Shown here: piece by piece, positions 12,077-22,523 of the stretch
Numbering within the stretch: the stretch's first letter is position 1
Layout: each line of letters begins with the position of its first letter
Origin: Jannaschia sp. S6380
GTDB taxonomy: Bacteria > Pseudomonadota > Alphaproteobacteria > Rhodobacterales > Rhodobacteraceae
Direction: 5' to 3'
Assembly (NCBI RefSeq): GCF_023015695.1
Contig: NZ_JALKAS010000002.1
Coordinates: 248,001-312,000, forward strand
DNA length: 64,000 bases
Position numbers and translations under genes: made by a program
Notes under the pieces: generated by a model
What the model saw: the letters and a program-made list of their open reading frames with translations, nothing else
Databases searched by the model: none
What the model was told of the DNA's origin: nothing

Positions 12077-12952
12077 ATGACGAACCCCGACGTCAGCAGT
12101 TTTTTCGACGAGGCCACGAACGCCGTTTGCCACATCGTGGCGGACCCCGGATCGGATGCCTGCGCCATCGTCGACTCAATCCTCGATTTCGACATGGCAT
12201 CGGGCGAGATCGCGACCACCTCGGCCGATGCGGTCCTGGCCGAGGTCGCGCGCCGAAAGCTGCGCGTGGAATGGGTGCTGGAGACGCATGTCCATGCCGA
12301 CCACCTGTCGGCCATGCCCTACATCGCCGAGAAGACCGGCGCGAAGATGGGGATCGGCGCCCGCATCGACGAGGTGCAGCGCGTCTTCGGCAAGGTCTTC
12401 AACGCCGGCACCGATTTCCAGATGGACGGCAGCCAGTTCGACGTCCTCTTCGCCGATGGGGACAGCTTCGATATCGGCGGGTTGCGGGCAAGGGTGATCC
12501 ACACGCCAGGCCACACGCCGGCTTGCGTGACCTACGTGATCGGCGACGCGGCCTTCGTGGGCGACACGCTGTTCATGCCGGATTACGGCACGGCACGCTG
12601 CGACTTTCCGGGCGGTTCGGCGGAGCAGCTTTATGACAGCATCCAGAGGGTGCTGGCCCTGCCCGACGAGACGCGGCTGTTCCTTTGCCACGACTACAAG
12701 GCGCCCGGGCGCGACGAATTTCGATGGGAGACGACGGTGGCCGCCGAGAAGGCCGGAAACGTCCATGTCGGCGGCGGACGCAGCCAGGCGGAGTTCGTGG
12801 CCTTCCGGACCGAGCGGGACGCGAAGCTCGGCATGCCGAAGCTGATCATTCCCTCGATCCAGGTGAACATGCGGGCGGGGCAACTGCCGCCGCCCGAAGA
12901 GGATGGCGAGACCTACCTGAAGGTCCCGATCGGTCGCATGAGGCGGCTTTGA
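12077..12952 (+). CDS. MBL-fold metallo-hydrolase, Blh/persulfide-dioxygenase-like
   Basis: Metallo-beta-lactamase-fold protein of 291 residues with the metal motif HVHADH at 71-76, the later HTPGHTPACVTYVIGDAAFVGDTLF segment (read in two parts: third His and bridging Asp) and LFLCHDYKAPG. The order matches Blh-type beta-lactamase-related hydrolases and ETHE1-like persulfide dioxygenases that take part in sulphide handling in proteobacteria. A GGAGG ribosome site precedes the ATG. No sulphur genes are beside it, so the substrate remains open. Confidence 0.85.
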   Translation: MTNPDVSSFFDEATNAVCHIVADPGSDACAIVDSILDFDMASGEIATTSADAVLAEVARRKLRVEWVLETHVHADHLSAMPYIAEKTGAKMGIGARIDEVQRVFGKVFNAGTDFQMDGSQFDVLFADGDSFDIGGLRARVIHTPGHTPACVTYVIGDAAFVGDTLFMPDYGTARCDFPGGSAEQLYDSIQRVLALPDETRLFLCHDYKAPGRDEFRWETTVAAEKAGNVHVGGGRSQAEFVAFRTERDAKLGMPKLIIPSIQVNMRAGQLPPPEEDGETYLKVPIGRMRRL

Positions 12953-13037
12953 CGGTGCCCTCGGGCATGGCCGCTTGACGCCCTTCGCCCGAACGCTCTA
13001 AGCCCCCGCCTTCGCGTCGCATCGCAGGGAGGTCGCC

Positions 13038-14288
13038 ATGGCAGGGGCACGCCAGACGCTGGGCGTCGATTTCGGCACGTCGAATTCGGCCGCCGGCTAT
13101 CTCCGGGATGGTCAACCCCATCTCGTACGGATGGCGTCGGGTCAGACGTCGCTTCCGACCACGTTCTTCTTCGCCTTCGACACGCGGCGGACGCTTATGG
13201 GGGTGCCGGCGAACCAGGCCCTGCTGGAGGGGGCGGAGGGGCGGTTCATGCGGGCGCTCAAGCGCGTGCTGGGCACGTCGCTCATGCACGAGACGCGCCA
13301 GATCCTGAACGAGCGGGTGACCTTCGTCGACATCATCGGGCGGTTCCTCGCAGTGATGAAGGCCCGCGCCGAGGCCGAGGCGGGCGTGACCTTCGACCGG
13401 GTCCTGTCCGGGCGCCCGGTCTTCTTTCACGGCGCGAACGATCCGCGCGAGGCCCGGGCCGAGGACGACCTGCGCGCCTGCTACCTGGCCGCGGGGTTTC
13501 GGGACGTGGCCTTCATGCCCGAGCCCGAGGCGGCCGCCATCGCCAGCGGCGCCCTGGAGCAGCCGGGGGAGATCGGCCTCATCGTCGATATCGGCGGCGG
13601 CACCTCGGATTTCTCATTGTTCCGGTCGATCGGGACGGGCGTGGAGATCCTGGCCAGCCACGGGGTCCGTCTCGGCGGCACGGATTTCGACCGCGCGATC
13701 AGCATCGACCGGGTGATGCCGCTCTTCGGCAAGGGCATGCAGCTCCGCAAGGCGCTGGGGCAGGGCCGGGTGACCGCGCCGAACGCGATCTTCAACGATC
13801 TGGCCACGTGGGAGAAGATCCCCTTCCTCTATACGCCGCAGAACCGCCGCATGGTCGCCGAAATGGCGCGGCTGGCCGAGGAGCCGGTCCGGATGGAACG
13901 GCTCGCCACCGTACTTCGGGACGAGCTGGGCCATGACGTCGCCTTTGCGGTGGAGCGCGGCAAGATCGAGGCCAACGACCGCGACGGGCAGGCCCGCATC
14001 GTCCTGGACGAGGTGGAGACGGGACTGTCCGCACCCCTGACGGCGGAGGTCTTGGCCGAAATCCTGCAAGGGCCCGCGCGCGAACTTCTGGGCGCCGCGC
14101 AGGAGGTGCTGCGCCTTGGGGGCATTGATGCCGCGCGGGTCGACCGCGTGATCTATGTCGGCGGGTCCAGCCTGATGTCGATGGTCTCGGGCGCGATGCG
14201 CGCGACCTTTCCCGGCGCGGTGCATTCCTTCTCCGACGTCTTCACCGCCGTCGCCCGGGGCCTGGTCCGGGCGACGGCGGATCCCTAG
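13038..14288 (+). CDS. Short Hsp70-family protein (YegD-like ATPase domain)
   Basis: A 416-residue Hsp70/actin-fold ATPase. The phosphate-1 motif VDFGTSNSAAGY starts at residue 10, the phosphate-2 motif IVDIGGGTSDFSLF lies near the middle, and the adenosine motif VIYVGGSSLM is close to the C-terminus. There is no peptide-binding domain after the ATPase, as in YegD proteins, which are chaperone-like proteins of unknown client. GGGAGG precedes the ATG. It is transcribed alone, converging on lolA with 7 bp between. Confidence 0.88.
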   Translation: MAGARQTLGVDFGTSNSAAGYLRDGQPHLVRMASGQTSLPTTFFFAFDTRRTLMGVPANQALLEGAEGRFMRALKRVLGTSLMHETRQILNERVTFVDIIGRFLAVMKARAEAEAGVTFDRVLSGRPVFFHGANDPREARAEDDLRACYLAAGFRDVAFMPEPEAAAIASGALEQPGEIGLIVDIGGGTSDFSLFRSIGTGVEILASHGVRLGGTDFDRAISIDRVMPLFGKGMQLRKALGQGRVTAPNAIFNDLATWEKIPFLYTPQNRRMVAEMARLAEEPVRMERLATVLRDELGHDVAFAVERGKIEANDRDGQARIVLDEVETGLSAPLTAEVLAEILQGPARELLGAAQEVLRLGGIDAARVDRVIYVGGSSLMSMVSGAMRATFPGAVHSFSDVFTAVARGLVRATADP

Positions 14289-14295
14289 GCGCGCG

Positions 14296-14892
14296 TCAGT
14301 TCGACAGGCCGCGGCGTTGCATCTCGACCGGAATGTTGAACAGGCTGCTGCCCAGCGACGCGCCGGTTTGCATGTCACCCAGGATCACCGTCGTCTGCGA
14401 GCCGGTATCGTCGGTGATGACCCATTGGCGCAGGGTGGTGGGGCTCGGCGTGAAGACCAGCTGGATATTGCCGTATTCCGGGTGCGCCGGGTCCTGAAGT
14501 GTCACTGAGGTCTGCGTCGCGTCGCCGCCGTGGCGCACCAGCATTCCCGACCGGCCAAGATCGACATTGTTCGCCAGGATCAGGCTGAGCGGGGTCTGCG
14601 ACAGCGGGTACTGCTCGGGCGGGGTGTTCGAGACCGCGTCGAACACCGCCACCTGCCCGCCACCGGCGATCACCAGACCCTTGTTCGGCGCATCGTAGTC
14701 GAAGCGCGCCTTGTTCGGGCGACTGATCGAAAGGTCGCCCGTCGAGATCGAGCCATCGGCGTTGATCTGCGTGAACTCGGACTTGGCGGTGCGGAAGCTG
14801 TTGAGGTAGCGGCTGATCTCGCCCACCGAAATCTGGGCCGAGGCAGGCATGGCGAGGGCGATCAACGTCGCGGCGAGGGTCAGGATACGCAT
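14296..14892 (-). CDS. lolA: Outer-membrane lipoprotein carrier protein LolA
   Basis: Periplasmic chaperone that ferries lipoproteins from LolCDE to LolB. The 198-residue protein has a signal peptide (MRILTLAATLIALAMPASA) and the LolA beta-barrel pattern: FRTAKSEFTQINADGS, SISRPNKARFDYDAP, and a C-terminal LVFTPSPTTLRQWVITDD. It follows ftsK on the minus strand, 105 bp away, an order common in Rhodobacterales. Confidence 0.92.
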   Translation of the reverse strand: MRILTLAATLIALAMPASAQISVGEISRYLNSFRTAKSEFTQINADGSISTGDLSISRPNKARFDYDAPNKGLVIAGGGQVAVFDAVSNTPPEQYPLSQTPLSLILANNVDLGRSGMLVRHGGDATQTSVTLQDPAHPEYGNIQLVFTPSPTTLRQWVITDDTGSQTTVILGDMQTGASLGSSLFNIPVEMQRRGLSN

Positions 14893-14997
14893 CTGTGCGG
14901 GTCTTTCTGCAATGGTCGTTCGGGGGACATATAGGCAGCGTTGCCGGGAATGCCCCCCGATATCCAATGACCGACCCCTGTCAGGCGGTTCCCTGCA

Positions 14998-17718
14998 TCA
15001 CCCGTTCGGGTCGGGCAGCAGGATGTCGCGCTTGCCGACGTGGTTCGCAGGCGTGACGGCCCCGTTCTCCTCCATCTGCTCCACCAGGCGGGCGGCCTTG
15101 TTGTAGCCGATGCCGAGCTTGCGCTGGATGTAGGAGGTGGAGCACTTGCGGTCGTTCGCCACGATGGCGAGCGCCTGGTCGTAGAGCGCGTCCTCGCCGC
15201 CCGTATTGCCGCCCGTCAGGCCCAGGACGGCATCGATATCCGTCGCCGTGTCGTCGTTCGGGCCATCCAGCACGCTGGCGGCATAGTCCGGCGGGCCGAA
15301 GGACTTGAGGTGGTTGACGATCTCCTCGACCTCCTCGTCCGAGCAGAAGGGGCCGTGGATGCGGGTGATCTTGGAGCCGCCGGCCATGTAGAGCATGTCG
15401 CCCATGCCCAGAAGCTGCTCGGCGCCCATCTCGCCCAGGATCGTGCGGCTGTCGATCTTCGACGTCACGTGGAAGCTGATCCGGGTGGGGAAGTTCGCCT
15501 TGATCGTGCCGGTGATGACGTCGACCGACGGGCGCTGCGTCGCCATGACCAGATGGATGCCGGAGGCGCGCGCCATCTGCGCCAGACGCTGGATGCAGGC
15601 CTCGATCTCCTTGCCGGCGACCATCATCAGATCGGCCATCTCGTCGACGATGACGACGATGTAGGGCAGCTTCTCGGGCACCGTCTCCTCGGTCTCGAAG
15701 ATCGGCTCGCCGGTGTCGTCGTCGAAACCGGTCTGGACGGTGCGGCTGAACATCTCGCCCTTTGACAGGGCATCCTTCACCCGGCCGTTGTAGCCGCTGA
15801 TGTTGCGCACGCCCATGCGCGACATCTTGCGATAGCGTTCCTCCATCTCGCCCACGACCCATTTCAGAGCCACGACCGCCTTCTTGGGGTCGGTAACGAC
15901 GGGCGACAGAAGGTGCGGGATGCCGTCATAGACGCTGAGTTCCAGCATCTTCGGATCGATCATGATCATGCGGCAGTCTTCGGGCGGCAACTTGTAGAGC
16001 AGCGACAGGATCATCGTATTGATCGCCACCGACTTGCCCGATCCGGTCGTGCCCGCGATCAGCAGGTGCGGCATCTTGGCCAGGTTCGCGACCACAGGTG
16101 CGCCGCCGATATCCTTGCCGAGTGCCAGCGGCAGTTCCTGGCCAGTGTCGCCGAAGTCGCGGGCGGACAGGATCTCGCGCAGAACGACCTTCTCGCGCCG
16201 CTCGTTGGGCAGCTCTATCCCGATCACGCTGCGGCCGGGCACGGTCGAGACGCGGGCGCTGAGCGCCGACATCGACCGCGCGATGTCGTCGGCCAGGCCG
16301 ATGACCCGGCTGGCCTTCAGACCGGCGGCAGGCTCCAGCTCGTACATCGTGACGACCGGGCCGGGTCGGACCGACACGATCTCGCCCTTGACGCCATAGT
16401 CGTCGAGGACGCTTTCCAGCATCCGTGCGTTCTCCTCCAGCGCCTCGTCCGACAGGTGGTGGCGCTCGACCGTGTCCGGGTCGGTCAGCAGCCCGAGGGG
16501 GGGCATCTCGTACGCCGTGGTGCCCTCCTCGAACTGCAGGGTCGGCTGGGCCTCGGCGCGGGCCTGCCGGGACGGGGCGGCGGGCTTGGCGGGCGCCTGC
16601 ACGACCTTGCGCGAAATGGCCTGGCGGGGAAGCGGCGCGACGTCCTCCTCCTCGATCAGGGCGTCCTGGTCCAGGTCGGGGGCGGCCATCGCTTCGGGCA
16701 TCGGGTCGGGCGCGGTCTGGGGGCCCGACGGCATGGCCTGGGCCGCCGTCAGGACGGGCTCGGCCCGCGGCGCCGGCACAACCTGCGCGCCGGGGGCGAG
16801 GGCTTGGCTGATGGTCGCGCGGCGCACCCGCGTGCGCACGGCATTGGCGATGCGCGCGCGGACACGATCGTCGTCGGGGGCATCGTCCTCTTCCCATGCG
16901 GCATCTTCCGTGTCAGACAGATCGGACATGCCGCGGCTGGGCAGCCATGACATCAGGCCGCGGCGGCTCGTCTCCTCGACCTCGGGGTCCTCTTCGGCAT
17001 TCGCCTGGCGGGCCGACCGGCGTTCGCGCAACGCCCGCGCGCCCTTGCGCGTGCCCTGCGCGGCCCCGCGCGCGGCGCTGCCGGTGGCCAGGCGGACGAG
17101 GTGCAGCGCGTTGCCCAGGCCCTTGAGGAAGAACACTACCACCTTGGCGAGGTCCTCGCGGGTGAAGCCCAGGACCCAGGCCCCCGACAACGCGGCGCAG
17201 ACGGCGATCAGCAGTGCAAGGACCTTCAGGCCGATGCTGGCATGGATCGGCAGGATCGACAGGAGCGCACCCATGGCGGTGTCGCCGAACAGGCCGCCCA
17301 GACCGAAATCATGGCTCCACCCCGCGCCCGGCACGAACGAGGCCGACCAGAGCGACAGGATCAGCACCCAGCCCGGCACGAAGAGCGCGCGGGGCAGGGC
17401 GCGTTCCGACCCGCCATGGAGCGCGAAGCGCAGGCCCCAGACGATCAGTCCGGCGGCAAGCCCGAACGCGCCGTAACCCAGGATCAGGTAGAGCGGCGCG
17501 GCCAGCGAGGCGCCGGGCACGCCCAGCCAATTGTGCGGGCGCGCGTCCGTCGCGGCCAGCCAGCTCGGGTCGTCGGGATGGTAGGTGGCCAGCATGACCG
17601 CCGCCGCCAGTCCGAGCAGCGCCATCAGGACGCCCAGCCCCTCGCGGCCCCGGCGGGCCAGGCTGATCTGCATATTCGAGTCCAGAAGGGGATCGCGTTG
17701 CCGCACCTGATAGGCCAT
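14998..17718 (-). CDS. ftsK: DNA translocase FtsK
   Basis: Septum-located DNA pump that clears and aligns chromosome termini during division. The 906-residue protein has four or five N-terminal membrane segments (about residues 25-200), a low-complexity linker rich in Ala, Arg, Pro and Glu (about 220-400), and the RecA-like motor with Walker A GTTGSGKS at 556-563 and Walker [14 protein letters not shown]. The C-terminal winged-helix gamma domain ([20 protein letters not shown]), which reads KOPS, is intact. It is 11 bp downstream of the aminotransferase gene, likely one transcript. Confidence 0.97.
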   Translation of the reverse strand: MAYQVRQRDPLLDSNMQISLARRGREGLGVLMALLGLAAAVMLATYHPDDPSWLAATDARPHNWLGVPGASLAAPLYLILGYGAFGLAAGLIVWGLRFALHGGSERALPRALFVPGWVLILSLWSASFVPGAGWSHDFGLGGLFGDTAMGALLSILPIHASIGLKVLALLIAVCAALSGAWVLGFTREDLAKVVVFFLKGLGNALHLVRLATGSAARGAAQGTRKGARALRERRSARQANAEEDPEVEETSRRGLMSWLPSRGMSDLSDTEDAAWEEDDAPDDDRVRARIANAVRTRVRRATISQALAPGAQVVPAPRAEPVLTAAQAMPSGPQTAPDPMPEAMAAPDLDQDALIEEEDVAPLPRQAISRKVVQAPAKPAAPSRQARAEAQPTLQFEEGTTAYEMPPLGLLTDPDTVERHHLSDEALEENARMLESVLDDYGVKGEIVSVRPGPVVTMYELEPAAGLKASRVIGLADDIARSMSALSARVSTVPGRSVIGIELPNERREKVVLREILSARDFGDTGQELPLALGKDIGGAPVVANLAKMPHLLIAGTTGSGKSVAINTMILSLLYKLPPEDCRMIMIDPKMLELSVYDGIPHLLSPVVTDPKKAVVALKWVVGEMEERYRKMSRMGVRNISGYNGRVKDALSKGEMFSRTVQTGFDDDTGEPIFETEETVPEKLPYIVVIVDEMADLMMVAGKEIEACIQRLAQMARASGIHLVMATQRPSVDVITGTIKANFPTRISFHVTSKIDSRTILGEMGAEQLLGMGDMLYMAGGSKITRIHGPFCSDEEVEEIVNHLKSFGPPDYAASVLDGPNDDTATDIDAVLGLTGGNTGGEDALYDQALAIVANDRKCSTSYIQRKLGIGYNKAARLVEQMEENGAVTPANHVGKRDILLPDPNG

Positions 17719-17729
17719 TCGGGCTCCTC

Positions 17730-18914
17730 TTACCTGTACAGGCCGTCGCGCAGCCGTGTCAGGCCCTCGACGGTCTCTTCGAGCGGGCCGACAAGGGCCG
17801 CACGGATATGGTTTGCGCCGGGATTGCCGGCGGATGTGTCGCGGGCGAGATAGGCGCCGGGCAGGACCTTGACGCCCTGTTCCCGCCAGAGCGCGACCGT
17901 GGCCGCCTCACCGTCGCCACGCGCCTCGGGCACGGGCAGCCACAGGAAGAACCCGGCCTCCGGGATATGGTCCGGGCCCAGGATCGCGGCCGCGGCGCGG
18001 AACTTCTCGGCATAAAGGGCGCGGTTCGCCTCGACATGGGCGTCCTCGCTCCAGGCCCGGGCGGCCGCCATCTGCAACGGAAGCGGCAGCGGCGCGCCGG
18101 CATAGTTCCGCAATTGCTTCATGCGCGCGATGGTCTGCGGGCCGGAAACAGCGAAGCCCGACCGCAGCCCTGCAAGGTTCGACCGCTTGGAAAGCGAGTG
18201 GAACGCCACGACCCACTCCGGGTCCGCGCCGGTCTGGCGCACGGCCTCGAGGATGCCGGTGGGCGGGGCGCCGCGATAGATCTCGGCATAGCATTCGTCG
18301 GCCAGGATCCGGAATTCATGTCGCTCGGCCAAGGCCAGAAGGTCCGTCCAATAGGCCATCGAGGCGGTGGAACCCTGCGGATTGGCGGGGGAGCAGACAT
18401 AGACGAGCGCGGTACGGTCAAGGACGCCGCTGTCCACCGAGGCGAAATCCGGAAGGTGCCCGGTCTCGGCCGTCGCGTTCACATAGACCGGCTCGGCCCC
18501 GACCGACAGCGAGGCAACGGCATAGACCTGATAGAACGGATTGGGCGTCAGGATTGCGGGCCGTCCGCCGGCCTTCGTCTCGGGGCAGAGCGCCATCGAC
18601 GCGTTGTAGAGACCTTCGCGCGTGCCATTCAGGGCGAGGATCCGCGTCTCGGGATCGGCATCGAAGCCATAACGGCGACGCAGCCACCCCGCGCAGGCCG
18701 ACAGAAGCTGCGGATGGCCGTCATTGGGCGGATAGGACATGAAACCGGCGGCGTGTTCGGCCACAACGGGCCCCACGAAGTCGGGGGGCGCATGGCGCGG
18801 ATCGCCGATGGTCATCTGTATGGGCTCGGCCCCCGGCGGCAGGTCGCCGAGCAACGTCCGCAGGCGCGGAAACGCGTATTCGGGCAGTTCGGAGAACCGC
18901 TGCGGAAAATTCAT
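17730..18914 (-). CDS. Class I/II PLP aminotransferase, DapC-like (succinyldiaminopimelate transaminase)
   Basis: Fold-type I aminotransferase of 394 residues. The PLP lysine is K243 in [20 protein letters not shown] and DECYAEIY are the other cofactor contacts. The proteins at this position next to ftsK in Rhodobacterales are usually annotated as DapC-like, acting in lysine/diaminopimelate synthesis; substrate choice is inferred from that context. The start at [18 protein letters not shown] was chosen because the upstream 15 codons lack a family match. Confidence 0.85.
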   Translation of the reverse strand: MNFPQRFSELPEYAFPRLRTLLGDLPPGAEPIQMTIGDPRHAPPDFVGPVVAEHAAGFMSYPPNDGHPQLLSACAGWLRRRYGFDADPETRILALNGTREGLYNASMALCPETKAGGRPAILTPNPFYQVYAVASLSVGAEPVYVNATAETGHLPDFASVDSGVLDRTALVYVCSPANPQGSTASMAYWTDLLALAERHEFRILADECYAEIYRGAPPTGILEAVRQTGADPEWVVAFHSLSKRSNLAGLRSGFAVSGPQTIARMKQLRNYAGAPLPLPLQMAAARAWSEDAHVEANRALYAEKFRAAAAILGPDHIPEAGFFLWLPVPEARGDGEAATVALWREQGVKVLPGAYLARDTSAGNPGANHIRAALVGPLEETVEGLTRLRDGLYR

Positions 18915-19035
18915 GCCTGTGCCTCGATACGGATGCTCTGCCGGCCCCGTTTCCACCACGATAGCAAAGGGGTGCCGGCGGGGTCCAACGAAAAGGGGCG
19001 CGCGCGGGGCCGGGTGTGGCTTTCGCGCCAGACCG

Positions 19036-20361
19036 TCAGCCTAGGGCACGCTCCATGGCCGCGCCCAGTCGCAGCAGGCGGTGTTCGTGCATCGGCGGCG
19101 CCAGCGCCATCACGCCGCACATCGGGACGCCGGTGGGCAGCGTCAGGCCGCACAGTCCCAGGACGTTGCCGACGCGCGTGTTGCGCAGCGCCATCAGGTT
19201 CTCGGCCACGTAATACTCCTCGTCCGTCAGCAGCCGATCGGCCTCAGGCGGCAGGATGGCCGAGGTCGGCAGGATGACGGCGTCGTATTCCGCCGTTGCG
19301 GCCAGGTACTCGGCCTCGGCGGCGCGCCGCTTGCGATGCGCGTCCAGCACGTCGCGGGCGGACGCGTCGCGGCCACTGCGAAACCGCTCCAGGATCCGGT
19401 CGAACATCAGATGCGGCGCGGCCTCGATCTCCGCGTGCCAGATCGCGTAACCCTCGGGCGCGAAGAGGAGCGGGGTCAGATCCATCGCCCGGCCGACCGC
19501 CGCGATCTCGGCGCGTTCGATCGTCGCACCGGCGGCGCGGAACCGCTCGACGGCGTGGGCGAATGCGGCGCGGGGGGCGTCGTGGCTGCTGTCGGCATAG
19601 TCGGCCAGGACCAGCAGGCGTCGTCCCTCCAGCGTCGCGCCCGTCAGGTCGGGGGCGGGGCGGCCTTCGATCAGGCCGAGCCCGAGGGCCGTATCCTCGA
19701 CCGTGCGCGCAAGCGGGCCGATCGTGTCCATGCTCTCGACCAGGGGGACGGCGCCGGTGGTGTCGACGCGCCCCAACGATGTCTTCAGCCCTACCAGGTC
19801 GTTCCACGCGGCCGGGTTGCGGACCGATCCGCCGGTGTCGGACCCGATCGCCAGCGGCGCGAGGCCGAACGCCACCGACGCCGCCGCCCCCGAGGAAGAC
19901 CCGCCGGGGACGAGGTTCGCGTCATGCACGTTCGGCGGCGTCGCCGTCTTGGGGTTCAGGCCCAGTCCGGAAAAGGCCAGTTCGCTCATATGCGTCTTGC
20001 CCAGACAGATCGATCCGCCGGCGGTCGCCGTCGCCAGGACGGCCGCGTCGTCCTGCGGCACGCGCCCCTTCAGAAGCGCCGTTCCCGCCTCGGTCGCGAC
20101 GCCGGCGGTGTCGAATAGGTCCTTCCAACTGACCGGTACGCCGTCGAGCGGTCCGCGACGCAGGCCGGCTTTCGCGCGGGCACTGGCGGTGCGGGCTTCG
20201 GCACGGGCGCGGTCCACCGTGAGGCGGGCGAAGATGCGGTCGCGGGCCGGGTGCGCGTCGATCGCCGCGAGGAACGCCTCGCAGAGCGCCTCGGGGTCGA
20301 TCTCGCCGCGGGCGATGCCGCGACCGAGATCGCCCGCACCCGCCCAGAGCCATTCCTGCAT
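19036..20361 (-). CDS. Amidase-signature family amidase
   Basis: Hydrolyses an amide bond using the Ser-cisSer-Lys triad. In this 441-residue protein K80 (PVSWKDLFD), the GGSSSG motif at 153-158 and S179 (GSDTGGSVRNPAA) are all present. Substrate unknown; it is not beside gatB or gatC, so it is not a GatA subunit. The ATG at 20361 has GGAG six bases before it, preferred over the GTG five codons upstream. It lies between the aminotransferase and the divergent UbiH-type gene. Confidence 0.88.
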   Translation of the reverse strand: MQEWLWAGAGDLGRGIARGEIDPEALCEAFLAAIDAHPARDRIFARLTVDRARAEARTASARAKAGLRRGPLDGVPVSWKDLFDTAGVATEAGTALLKGRVPQDDAAVLATATAGGSICLGKTHMSELAFSGLGLNPKTATPPNVHDANLVPGGSSSGAAASVAFGLAPLAIGSDTGGSVRNPAAWNDLVGLKTSLGRVDTTGAVPLVESMDTIGPLARTVEDTALGLGLIEGRPAPDLTGATLEGRRLLVLADYADSSHDAPRAAFAHAVERFRAAGATIERAEIAAVGRAMDLTPLLFAPEGYAIWHAEIEAAPHLMFDRILERFRSGRDASARDVLDAHRKRRAAEAEYLAATAEYDAVILPTSAILPPEADRLLTDEEYYVAENLMALRNTRVGNVLGLCGLTLPTGVPMCGVMALAPPMHEHRLLRLGAAMERALG

Positions 20362-20451
20362 GCCCGTCTCCGTCACGTTCCGCCGTTCCGGCGCAGGCTA
20401 GGGGCCCGGCGATGGTTGGACAATGGGGCGCGGGCGATCATATGTCTGCGC

Positions 20452-21657
20452 ATGGACACCGATGCCCTCATCGTCGGCGGCGGCCTGACCGGCCCGCTCA
20501 CCGCGCTTGCGCTCGCCCGGACGGGCCTGTCGAGCATCGTGCTCGACACGCGCCCCCGGGCCGTGTTCGACGACCGTTTCGACGGGCGCGCCTATGCGAT
20601 TGCGCTGGGATCCGTCCGTGTGTTGCGGGCGCTGGACCTGTGGAACGGGCTGGCGGACCATGCGCAGCCGATCACGGCGATCCGCGCCAGCGATGGCCGG
20701 GCGGGCGAGGGGGCCTCGCCCCTGCACCTGGCCTTCGATGCCAGCGAGATCGGCGAGACGGCGATGGGCCACATGATCGAGGATCGGCACCTGCGCCCCG
20801 CCCTTCTGGCCGCCTGCGATGCCGAGGATCGGATCGACCTGCGCTTCGACGCACCGGTCACGGATCAGGCGGCCGACGGGGGCCGGGTGTCGGTGACGAC
20901 GCCGTCGGGCCCGCTGGCGGGGCGTATCCTGCTGGGCTGCGACGGGCGCGACAGCGGGGTGGCTGCGCGCGCGGGCCTGCACCGCGTCGGACGCGACTAT
21001 CGACAGACGGCGCTGGTCTGCGCGGTGGAGCACGACCTGCCCCATCGCGGGATCGCGCATCAGTTCTTCATGCCGCCGGGGCCGCTCGCGATCCTGCCCC
21101 TCCGCGGCAACCGGTCCAGCATCGTCTGGACCGAGGCGCCGGACGTCGCCGCCGACCTGCACGCGCTGCCCGATCCACAATATCTCGATGTGCTGCGACC
21201 GCGTTTCGGCAGTTTCCTGGGCGATATCAGGCTCGCCGGGGCGCGGCATTCCTATCCGCTGGCGCTGGGACTGGCGCAATCCTTCGTCGCCGATCGCGTG
21301 GCGCTGCTGGGAGATGCGGCGCATGGCATCCACCCGATCGCGGGGCAGGGCCTGAACCTCGGCGTCAAGGACGTGGCCGCGCTGGCGCATGTCGTCGGGC
21401 ATGCCCGCGCGCGGGGCGAGGACGTGGGCGCCCCCGATGTGCTGGCCCGCTATCAGCGGTGGCGGCGCTTCGATACCGGCGCGATGGGCCTGGCGACAGA
21501 CGCCGTGAACCGACTGTTCTCGAACGACAATCCGATCCTGCGGCTGGGGCGCGACCTCGGGATGGGGGCGATATCGGCAATGCCCGGCCTGCGCCGGCGC
21601 TTCATCCGCGAAGCCGCGGGCATCTCGGGCGACCTGCCCGACCTGATGCGCGGCTGA
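20452..21657 (+). CDS. UbiH/UbiF/COQ6-family FAD-dependent hydroxylase
   Basis: Flavoprotein monooxygenase expected to hydroxylate the ubiquinone ring. The 401-residue protein has the FAD Rossmann motif GGGLTGPLTALALA near the N-terminus, the DG motif LLGCDGRDSGVA in the middle, and LLGDAAHGIHPIAGQGLNLG, the signature of ubiquinone hydroxylases. Which ring carbon it modifies (UbiH, UbiF or UbiI type) cannot be decided from sequence reading. It is divergent from the amidase and converges on the Trm112-like gene. Confidence 0.9.
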   Translation: MDTDALIVGGGLTGPLTALALARTGLSSIVLDTRPRAVFDDRFDGRAYAIALGSVRVLRALDLWNGLADHAQPITAIRASDGRAGEGASPLHLAFDASEIGETAMGHMIEDRHLRPALLAACDAEDRIDLRFDAPVTDQAADGGRVSVTTPSGPLAGRILLGCDGRDSGVAARAGLHRVGRDYRQTALVCAVEHDLPHRGIAHQFFMPPGPLAILPLRGNRSSIVWTEAPDVAADLHALPDPQYLDVLRPRFGSFLGDIRLAGARHSYPLALGLAQSFVADRVALLGDAAHGIHPIAGQGLNLGVKDVAALAHVVGHARARGEDVGAPDVLARYQRWRRFDTGAMGLATDAVNRLFSNDNPILRLGRDLGMGAISAMPGLRRRFIREAAGISGDLPDLMRG

Positions 21658-21660
21658 CCG

Positions 21661-21843
21661 TCAGTCGAGGGCGCGCGCCTCGTCGACCAGCATGATCGGG
21701 ATGCCGCCACGGATCGGATAGGCCAGACCCGCGGCCCGGGACACCAGCTCCTGACGTTCGGCGTCATAGGTCAGTGTGCCCTGGGTGCGCGGGCAGACCA
21801 ACGCCTCGAGCATGCGGCGGTCGTGGGTCGGCTCTTCTGTCAC
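21661..21843 (-). CDS. Trm112-family small protein
   Basis: A 60-residue protein with the Trm112/YcaR pattern: [17 protein letters not shown], then [20 protein letters not shown]. Trm112 proteins partner methyltransferases or act as small zinc-ribbon-like factors; this one keeps only one cysteine, so zinc binding is doubtful. It begins with GTG, with GAGGAGG seven bases upstream, and overlaps the stop of the LON-domain gene (GTGA). Confidence 0.88.
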   Translation of the reverse strand: MTEEPTHDRRMLEALVCPRTQGTLTYDAERQELVSRAAGLAYPIRGGIPIMLVDEARALD

Positions 21844-22514
21844 TGCAGCGCCTCCTCGCCCGCCCCGCCGCGCAGGGCGAACTCCATCAGCGTGACCACG
21901 GTCTCGCGCCGCGTGGCCAGCGACGGCGCCTCCAGCAGGGCCTGCTTCTCCTCGGGGTCGAAAGGACACAGCATCGACAACGAGTCGATCAGCAGTTCCT
22001 CGTCGGCGTCCTTGAGATTGTCCCAGTCGGTCGACAGGTCCTGGCTGTCGAAATACCGGTGCAGAAGATCCAGGAAGGCGGGGCGGTCGAACCCGGCATC
22101 GACCTCGGCCTTGCCAAGGTCGCGGTCGTATCCGTCCCAGCTCACATCCGCCTGCAGGTAAGGCTGAAAGCCCGAGATCTCGCGCAGGATGCGGTATCGA
22201 CTGACCCCGGACAACGTGATCATGTAGCGGCGGTCCTCGGTCTCGCTCAGCTGCGTGATGCGCCCGGCGCAACCGATGGTCTGCAACGCGCGCCCGTCGC
22301 CGGACGCCTGATCGCGCGGCTGGACCATCCCGATCAACCGATGCTCGGTCTTCAGGCTGTCGTCGATCATCTGCAGGTAGCGTGGTTCGAATATGTGCAG
22401 CGGCAGCCGCGCACGGGGCAGCAGCAGCGCACCCGGCAGCGGAAAGACGGGGATCGTCCGTGGAAGGTCGGCCGCGCGGTACATGATTTTGAGATAGGGC
22501 GCGCGTCCCGACAT
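21840..22514 (-). CDS. LON substrate-binding (N-terminal) domain protein
   Basis: A 224-residue protein that consists only of the N-terminal domain of Lon protease: [30 protein letters not shown] near the start (read as adjoining segments), then GCAGRITQ and GVSRYRIL. There is no ATPase or protease domain, so it is not Lon; such stand-alone proteins are of unknown role, possibly peptide or protein binding. It is nine bases downstream of the thioredoxin-TPR gene and coupled to the Trm112-like gene. Confidence 0.9.
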   Translation of the reverse strand: MSGRAPYLKIMYRAADLPRTIPVFPLPGALLLPRARLPLHIFEPRYLQMIDDSLKTEHRLIGMVQPRDQASGDGRALQTIGCAGRITQLSETEDRRYMITLSGVSRYRILREISGFQPYLQADVSWDGYDRDLGKAEVDAGFDRPAFLDLLHRYFDSQDLSTDWDNLKDADEELLIDSLSMLCPFDPEEKQALLEAPSLATRRETVVTLMEFALRGGAGEEALQ

Positions 22515-22523
22515 GAAACCCTG